Of a DNA stretch of 64,000 nucleotides, positions 57,896 through 64,000 are shown piece after piece. Where the stretch lies: NCBI GenBank assembly GCA_036435485.1, contig CM071598.1:178942148-179006147 (forward strand). Direction: 5' to 3'. How positions within the stretch are numbered: position 1 is the first letter of the stretch; each line of letters starts with the position of its first letter. The position numbers were made by a program, and so were the translations under genes. Source of the DNA: Saposhnikovia divaricata (taxonomy: Eukaryota > Streptophyta > Magnoliopsida > Apiales > Apiaceae). The notes under the pieces were generated by a model, which was not told the DNA's origin, ran no database searches, and was given only the letters and a program-made list of their open reading frames with translations.

Positions 57896-58462
57896 TCGTC
57901 ACTTTTGCTGAGAAATTACGTAGCTCTTGCGATTTTGGCGATTTTCGCCGAAAAATTAAAAAGCTACCGTCCATATAATCCACACATCTTCCAATATCGT
58001 GTGATATAGCAATCGAATCGTTTCTTGACGATCTACACATCCATACTAGTTTTATCCCATTTGTTTTGTCGGATTTTCAACCCCCAAAATCGAACCCATT
58101 CGTTTCTCCTCATTTTTCGACGAGTTCGTAGAGCCCCTGCAGGGCAATATTCATCAAAATCAGTTGGGGCAAAAAGGAAGAGGAAGGTTTGCAGTTTATT
58201 TTGGTGTGTTTAAAAGTAGTGGAGGTACTGTGATGAGAGAGATCGAAGGAGGCGACCAAATTGCCCAAAGTCGCCGGTACCGAGCTCTCAATTTTCAGGT
58301 GCATTTCTGCGTTTTCTAGCATGCTATAGTGGGGAGGGGTTGCGTCGTTCCAAACGGCGTGACCCGTGGGTATTTTGGGCGGCATTTTCAGAAACGGGTA
58401 TTTTGGGCAATGGGTTGGGAAAAAGTGGGTATTTTTAGCATTCTTTCGGTATAAGCTAGTAT

Positions 58463-58807
58463 AATATAATAAATTAAACCAATTAAATTATTTAAAATGT
58501 TTAAACAACTTCAATTCGTCCGTGTTTGTACTTTCACAAACTTAAATATTTACGGATATATCTTTTCCATGAAATATTGCATGTCTTCAAATTTCTTCTT
58601 TTAATGGTTACAGTTACTTGTGACATGCATAAATTCTAACTTACATTCTTTTAATTGTTACTTGTGACATCTATAATTTTTAAAAACCGTAAAAAAGATT
58701 TAAGATGTAGTTTTAACAGTTTTAAAAAAGTTAAATATTGCATTTTTATTAGAATGAAACATATGAGAGGAAGTGAGATGGAATGTTATAATGTTTAAAT
58801 ATAAAAT
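58463..58807. other. AT-rich DNA, nothing recognised
   Basis: No open frames, repeats or termini that I can support. It resumes the sequence flanking the Helitron after the 13-bp repeat. Confidence 0.5.
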
Positions 58808-59447
58808 GGATAAATATTCAAATGGTTTCATGTGCCTAAGAATGACCTCAGGATAGAACCTGAGGTTAAAACAATTTCAATACAAATTTAAGGGTATTTA
58901 ATTAAATTACTCATAAAAATTTGATATTTACAAAATACCCTTGCGGGGTATCAGCGGGGTATCATTTGAATCACTAAAGTCCTAATAAATATCAAACAGA
59001 TAACTCTAAATATGTGTTCCAAAAATAAAAATTATTTTTTGTTGATTCTGCACATTTTTTTTGAAAGCTACCGCAAACAAATAAAAAGTTGTTAAATTCT
59101 AGTATTTCAGATAATATATTTAGAATTTAAAAAGTTTATTTACTATTTATCTTTATTTAAAACAAGGAAAATGAATATAAAATTAAAAATAAATAGTAAA
59201 TGAATTTTTAAAGATCTAAATATATTATCTGAAATACTAGAATATAACAACGTTTCATTTGGTTGCGGTAGCATTTAAGAAAAATGTGAAGAATCAATAA
59301 AATATTATTTTTAGTTTTCGAACACATATTTAGAGTTATTTGTCTGATATTTATTATGACTTTAGTAATTCAAATGATATCCCATTAAGATCGGTGAGTA
59401 AAATGATATATGGGTTTCACCTCAGTAACCACTTTGATATTTAACCC
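58808..59447. mobile_element. Foldback (inverted-repeat) element
   Basis: The left arm 58956-59150 and right arm 59190-59383 are inverted copies (for example AGTATTTCAGATAATATATT at 59101 pairs with its complement near 59223-59242). The arms are about 195 bases with a loop of about 40. Outer ends also correspond: GGATAAATATTCAAATGGTTT at 58808 and the complement of GGGTTAAATATCAAAGTGG at 59429-59447. No ORF. It is MITE- or foldback-like. No convincing target duplication was found. Confidence 0.7.
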
Positions 59448-59531
59448 TATTTGTTATAACCTTAAGATTGTACTCAGGCCCAATTTTCTCATATTCAAAA
59501 ACTTTATTCCTTACAACATTTAAGTTCCTAA

Positions 59532-59845
59532 GAGCATCTCCAATGGTAAAACCTGTTAGTTAAATTCATCTATGTGTCACCTACATGGCATCTATGTGGC
59601 ACATTTTAGATATTAGGTAAAAATTAAATACTCCAACCATTATCCATTAGCAAAAAAATATAGATAACTAAAATTGGGCTAGCTACATTTGTAAAACCTT
59701 TAAATCTATTAGGTATAATTTTAGATAATATAATTATACATAATACCATTGGAGTAAACCTAGAACCTCTTAGCTATAATTTTAGATAATTATCAATATA
59801 TTATATTATAGCTAACAAATATACATAACACCCTTGAAGATGCTC
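59532..59845. mobile_element. MITE with GAGCATCTCCAA termini and TAA target duplication
   Basis: Left end GAGCATCTCCAATGGT (59532), right end complement GAGCATCTTCAAGGGT (59845), flanked by TAA at 59529-59531 and 59846-59848. A 314-bp AT-rich interior has several small palindromes and no ORF. A 3-bp TAA duplication with such termini suggests a PIF/Harbinger-type MITE. Confidence 0.78.
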
Positions 59846-59922
59846 TAACAAACAAAATTATAGTCCATATCTTCAAATTTGAAAAGGGAATGTTCAATTC
59901 ACTTTCATATCAATTTTCTTGG

Positions 59923-59923
<1 letters not shown>

Positions 59924-59987
<64 letters not shown>

Positions 59988-60273
59988 AAGAACTCGGCCG
60001 TGTGACGTGGCGCTATCCCAGCACCCTAATCCCTATTTCTCCTTTTCCTGAATAAAGTAAGAACTCGGCCGTGTGACGTGGCGCTATCCCAGCACCCTAA
60101 TCCCTATTTCTCCTTTTCCTGCATTTTTTTTGGCTTTTTCCCACAAGTTCTCTGTGATATATCTATATAAAGTAAGAACTCGGCCGTGTGACGTGGCGCT
60201 ATCCCAGCACCCTAATCCCTATTTCTCCTTTTCCTGCATTTTTTTTTTGGCTTTTTCCCACAAGTTCTCTGTG
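59924..60273 (+). repeat. TA microsatellite and triplicated promoter-like / Helitron-5'-like unit
   Basis: (TA)n at 59924-59984 leads into three copies of a unit starting ATAAAGTAAGAACTCGGCCG and containing TGTGACGTGGCGCTATCCCA: copy 1 59981-60051 (71 bases), copy 2 60052-60156, copy 3 60167-60273. Copies 2 and 3 share the full 105-base unit ending CACAAGTTCTCTGTG. Copy 3 is preceded by TCTATATAAAG at 60162, which resembles both a TATA box and a plant Helitron 5' end (TC after A). Short open frames here are repeat artefacts. Confidence 0.75.
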
Positions 60274-61112
60274 TAATAAATTCATTCATTCATTGTGCGT
60301 CTTTCTACCTCCTTTATAATTATTTTGATTATGGAACTTGAAACTTTGCCGGTTATGCACTTTGATAACGGAAAACCTCTTGGCTGCTCCTCAGTATACA
60401 TATAAATATTCAAGGCCAGTGACAATGGTGAATGGTCACAGAATCATCCCACGGAGAAAGTTATTAAAAAAGGTATGAATATGTGTATGTATATGTGTGT
60501 GTATATGTTGTCAATCGTTTTGATGAGTGATTATGTTTATTTAATTGTGATTCGATCGAGGATAGTTAGGGTTTTCAATTAGTTTATGTGTTTTTCTTCG
60601 ATCTGATCTATGTTTTATTCTACTGCAAGCATTGATTTTTTATGTGCTGATTGTGAATTAGGGTTGGGTGATTTGTGACTAGATTGTGTTGATTGTGAAT
60701 TAGGGTTTGGTGAATTAGGAATTTTTGAGTCAATGATAGTTCTGGGCTTAAACTATGAGTTTATGTTGTGTAATTGATGAAATGAATGATTAGTATGCTA
60801 TGCTGGGATAAGTACCGTTATTTATGTCAATTTCGCCATTCATGCTCATTGTTTGTTTCGGAAATAGATATGTTAATTTTACAACTTTGGTGGATTGGTT
60901 TAATTATTCATGTCAATTTTGCTGTTCATGCTTTTGCATGATGGTTATTGTTTTCCTCATACTATGTGCTGCTTTATTGTGTCCAATAGGGGATTTTAGT
61001 TAAATAGTTTGTTGGTTTATGTCAGTTGTTTTCCTGGGATAGGTACCGTATATCTATGTTAATAGTCTAAACATGTGGTTGCTTCTGATTGCCTTCTTTT
61101 CTTCTGGTGCAG
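60274..61112 (+). other. Leader and first intron region of the RPA-like gene
   Basis: A transcribed leader may run to about 60472, where AAAAAAGGTATGAAT offers a 5' splice site. The rest to 61112 is T-rich, intron-like, and ends in TCTTCTGGTGCAG, a good acceptor. No other gene is seen. Confidence 0.45.
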
Positions 61113-61114
61113 CT

Positions 61115-61779
61115 ATGGCATACGGCTATTTTTCCGATTTGAAGGGCGGCACAGAAAATTGGGTGATAAGGGTGCGTATTTGTAGGATGTGGGACTCTAT
61201 CAGTTCAAAGGACAACACCTTGCTTAGCATGGACATGGTTCTCATCGATGAGAAGGTAGGCGCTTTTTAACATACCTATTTTAACGGTAGATTCTTTTTG
61301 TTTAGCTATGTAATTATATGTTGGTCCCAGGAGAATCTGATGCATGCTGCTGTGCGCAAGCATCTGGTACCTCGGTTCAAGCGCCTTCTAACCGAGGGCC
61401 TGGTCTACAACCTTCGGAACGTTAAGGTTACTACCAATATTTATCCATATTGGCCTCTTGCAAGCAAAAAGAGGCTCCTTTTCCTAGCAACAACTGGTGT
61501 CCAGGAGCTTGGTGAGGATGTTGTGTCCATTCCGAGGTACGGCTTTCAATTTGTTAACCAAGCTGCACTCAGAAGTCGTGCCGCTGATGTCACTACTCTC
61601 TCAGGTATTTTTTACAAGACTTGGTGTACACGTATGTAACAAAATTGTGCAAGGCTGAAAAGAAACCAGTGATGACATTTGGACTATGTAGATATTGTAG
61701 GTTGCTTCTGCGGTTTTGGGGAGATCGAAGTTGTTGGGGCTGGACACCGAAAAAGAGATATTAGAATTTTCACTGATTA
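61115..61779 (+). CDS. RPA1-like OB-fold protein, first three coding exons (DUF223-type)
   Basis: Exons 61115-61255, 61331-61604 and 61692-61779 join in phase across GT-AG introns of 75 and 87 bases. The start ATG lies two bases after an acceptor, so the leader is spliced. The protein reads FSDLKGGTENWVIRVRICRM, NTLLSMDMVLIDEK, HAAVRKHLVPRFKRLLTEGL, VYNLRNVKVTTN, then DIVGCFCGFGEIEVVGAG and HRKRDIRIFTD. This is the plant replication-protein-A-like OB domain (DUF223), a single-strand DNA-binding fold. Such proteins are encoded both by small host families and by plant Helitrons. About 168 residues are seen here. The next exon is not obvious, because joining 61779 directly to 63810 would give an early stop. 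Confidence 0.78.
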
Positions 61780-63809
61780 GTAAGTGTGGACATTATGCAA
61801 TAATATTTTTACCTCATACTTTTGAATTTTATGGAACCATTTGTTAATGGAACCGTTTACATTTCTTATGAGTTTTTTACGTTTTTTGGTTCTCGATTTT
61901 ATAATAGTTTTGCCTTACTGGTTGTCATTGTTAGATTCATAGATTTTGATAAATATGAACACATAAATTGGTGGGATGCAATTTAGAGCTTATCTCTAGC
62001 TAGAGCCACCGGACCCGCATTGCCGAGTGGTTTAGTCTCTTGTGAGCATGTAATTTTGATACCAAGCTTAGTCTTAAAATCCTTTAAGAAGTTTAGCATC
62101 ACCTGTCACCAAAATGGTCCACCTGGTCATTGTTTCTTCAAGTATAATCAAAGGAGATCTGAATTATGTCATAGAACCTAGATACTTACCTCTGGTTTGT
62201 AATTAATAGCCAGCACTACTTCTCTCCCTCCAACAGCCTCCAGTGAGTGCCTCAATCTAATGTATTTTAAAGGAAGATAATAATGGACAACATCCCTAGT
62301 GCAAATTCATGTGTTTGTTGGTGGAATCGACAAGGGGTTAAGGGGTTTCAATTGTAAGTAGAAAGAGATAACTGTAGGGGTTTGTCTCTCTCATAAGATA
62401 TATATGTGTATATATATATATGTCATTACTCCATAAAGAACAATTTTATATAAAGAATAACGAATAACACTTCAAGTCAATATTGACCCCAGGATTACAA
62501 ACCCATCTGACAACTGAAATCAAATAAAAATAAAAGTACAACTATTTTTAATTTCCCAAATAAGCTTCATTATATGTATAAATTGGTTATACATACTGTC
62601 CCAACATCAATGGTTTTGATTGCTTTTAGCTGTGATATCTTGCTTCTATGGTAAGTTTTAGCAGTGATTACCGAGCTTTTACCGATCTTTCTTCTTATAG
62701 AATCATATTGAAATTAGTTTGTATTGCCAATAGCTAATTATGCTATATGTAGTGCATCTGTCATATTTATTCTTCGTCAGGTGCATTTATGCATGTTTGA
62801 TTACTATTCAGTTCTTGATTATAAGATGTTAAATTGTTTTAATATTGGAGTAGTTATGATTGTAATTGTAATACATCTCTGATTATTGATCGTAATTGTT
62901 GATTTCTAAATTATTACTTCAAGTTCACTGCATGTTTTAATTGTAATACATTAAAGTACTATATAATATTTTACTTAGATCTGTTACTTGTTTTTCTTCA
63001 AATTTGTTTTAATTGTATATTCATGTAGTAGGAACAATGTGTAATTGTCGATTTGGTTTTAATGTACTTTGGTTGTGATTTGTTTTAATCTATGCTAGTC
63101 GTTGTTCTATTTTGCGTTATGAATCTGAAGTAGAATCTAACTCTCAAATATATATTTAATTGATAATATGAATAGTTGAATACAACGTACTACTCTCTAT
63201 TGGTTAAATGTGTTTCATTCTTTGAACTGAATGGGGGCTGAATATTCATGTTTAATTTTTAATTTTTATACAACTTACTCTGGTTTCAAATGTTTTTGTG
63301 TGCATAAATTGTTGAGATGAGCGAGGTTTTGAGTATGCTTAATTCCACTATTCCTAATTCTCTCTAAAGGCTTTTTTCCTTTTCCAAATCACTTAGTATA
63401 ACTTAGAATGCCTAAAATATCTCCAAAAGTTGACACTGTTGCTTAAAATAAAAATCATTCAAGCGATACAAAATAAGGCAGGTTTTCGATGTAAGTTATC
63501 AAGGTGTTGGGTTTTATAAGTTGTGTACAGAAATGTACTAGCGTTTTGCTGGGGTATCCCAGCTCCAATTTTACTCCTAAAATTAGAAGATTAAGTCTTT
63601 AGTAATCAGCAGTACAGGGATTTCCTGGCATCATACTAAAATAGTAGTACAAGCCCTTTAAATTGTGTTTAGTATTTTGTAAGATTGCTCTTCATCTTAT
63701 TCTTCCTGTAGCTTGTGAGATAAACTTATATGCTCCCTCGCTAATGTCATTTCAAATCTTAATTATAAGGCTAAAATTGTATTATGGTTCTAATGGTTTT
63801 TCTGTGTAG
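61780..63809 (+). other. Long intron-like region, no gene recognised
   Basis: Two kilobases of AT-rich sequence after the donor GTAAGT at 61780. A central RPA OB domain would be expected here but I find none. A small TA/TG repeat is at 62395-62420. It ends with TTTTTCTGTGTAG, an acceptor. Confidence 0.5.
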
Positions 63810-64000
63810 TGTTCTACTTTTTTGATCAATAAAATGCCTCCGGGGGATACTTCTGTTCCTGCTGAGCTACACCCAATTTTTGGCAAAGAGCTTGTCTTCA
63901 AGCTGAAGCTAAACAAGTATAATTTAGTTGATGGATTGCAGGACTATGGAGTATCAGCGGTTTATACCCCTGTGGGCCAGTTGGAATCTGCTCATGCGAA
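63810..64000 (+). CDS. RPA1-like C-terminal exon (runs off the window)
   Basis: After the acceptor at 63809 an open frame runs to the edge, with an in-frame Met at 63834. It reads ELHPIFGKELVFKLKLNKYN, then LVDGLQDYGVSAVY. This is the motif found in the C-terminal OB domain of RPA1-like plant proteins (the GK..FK.KL..YN pattern). It is probably a later exon of the same gene as 61115-61779, with the central OB domain missing or unrecognised. It may instead be a separate gene fragment. Confidence 0.6.

Larger units (their letters stand above)
57504..58449. repeat. 946-bp insertion flanked by a 13-bp direct repeat
   Basis: TATAAGCTAGTAT occurs at 57491-57503 and 58450-58462. The segment between them holds a TA/GT microsatellite (57801-57867), two TGACGTCA sites, and a GC-richer stretch (58025-58400) with a 91-codon minus-strand frame that resembles no family I know. 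I find no inverted termini and no clear poly-A, so the element type is open. A truncated LINE-like insertion is one option by duplication length. Confidence 0.55.

Noticed and set aside
60073..60276. 67-codon plus-strand open frame
   Set aside because: It is an internally repeated translation of the triplicated promoter-like unit.

Overview
The window is nuclear DNA of a flowering plant, most likely a eudicot. The evidence is a set of plant-type LTR retrotransposons (Athila, Tat, Tekay and SIRE-like clades), a plant Helitron, GT-AG introns with AT-rich interiors, long TA and GA microsatellites, and a fragment of allene oxide cyclase, a plant jasmonate enzyme. I cannot name the species. Almost all of the 64 kb is nested transposable elements. 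Host-gene sequence is limited to a terminal exon at the left edge, the enzyme fragment, and an RPA-like gene at the right edge that may itself belong to a Helitron.

Layout. At 608-751 lies the last exon of an unidentified gene. At about 1590-1999 is one end of a CACTA transposon, which cuts off the left LTR of an Athila-type element (2000-15693, minus strand, tRNA-Asp primer site). That element's integrase is split by a 1408-bp solo LTR (6101-7508) with a 5-bp target duplication. A 5'UTR-plus-tail LINE remnant (16587-17145) with a 17-bp target duplication follows, then a diverged LTR relic (17163-19066).

From 19508 to about 43310 is a Tat-clade element on the minus strand: a short 3' LTR, a spliced antisense ORF (22183-24249, plus strand), and gag-PR-RT-RH-aRH-INT (43300 down to 38148). 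It is split by a 13.5-kb Tekay-type element (24536-38029, target duplication TCTGC). The Tekay LTRs are nearly identical, but its interior is a degenerate chimera without a working integrase or a recognisable RT.

The 5' end of the Tat element is lost at a junction near 43310 with a Helitron. The Helitron has a multi-exon Rep/helicase gene (43303-47267), a captured allene oxide cyclase fragment (47796-48182, minus) and a 3' hairpin ending in CTAG (57473-57500). A young SIRE-like Copia element (48198-56502, target duplication GATAG) sits just beside the enzyme fragment. To the right are an insertion flanked by a 13-bp repeat, a foldback element (58808-59447), a TAA-flanked MITE (59532-59845), a triplicated promoter-like or Helitron-5'-like repeat (59981-60273), and an RPA-like OB-fold gene (exons 61115-61779, and 63810 to the edge).

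Relative ages from nesting: the solo LTR is younger than the Athila element, Tekay younger than Tat, and Copia younger than the Helitron. Copia and Tekay have the most similar LTR pairs. Most coding regions carry stops or frameshifts. The best preserved are the Copia INT-RT-RH frame, the Tat antisense ORF (one stop) and the RPA-like exons.
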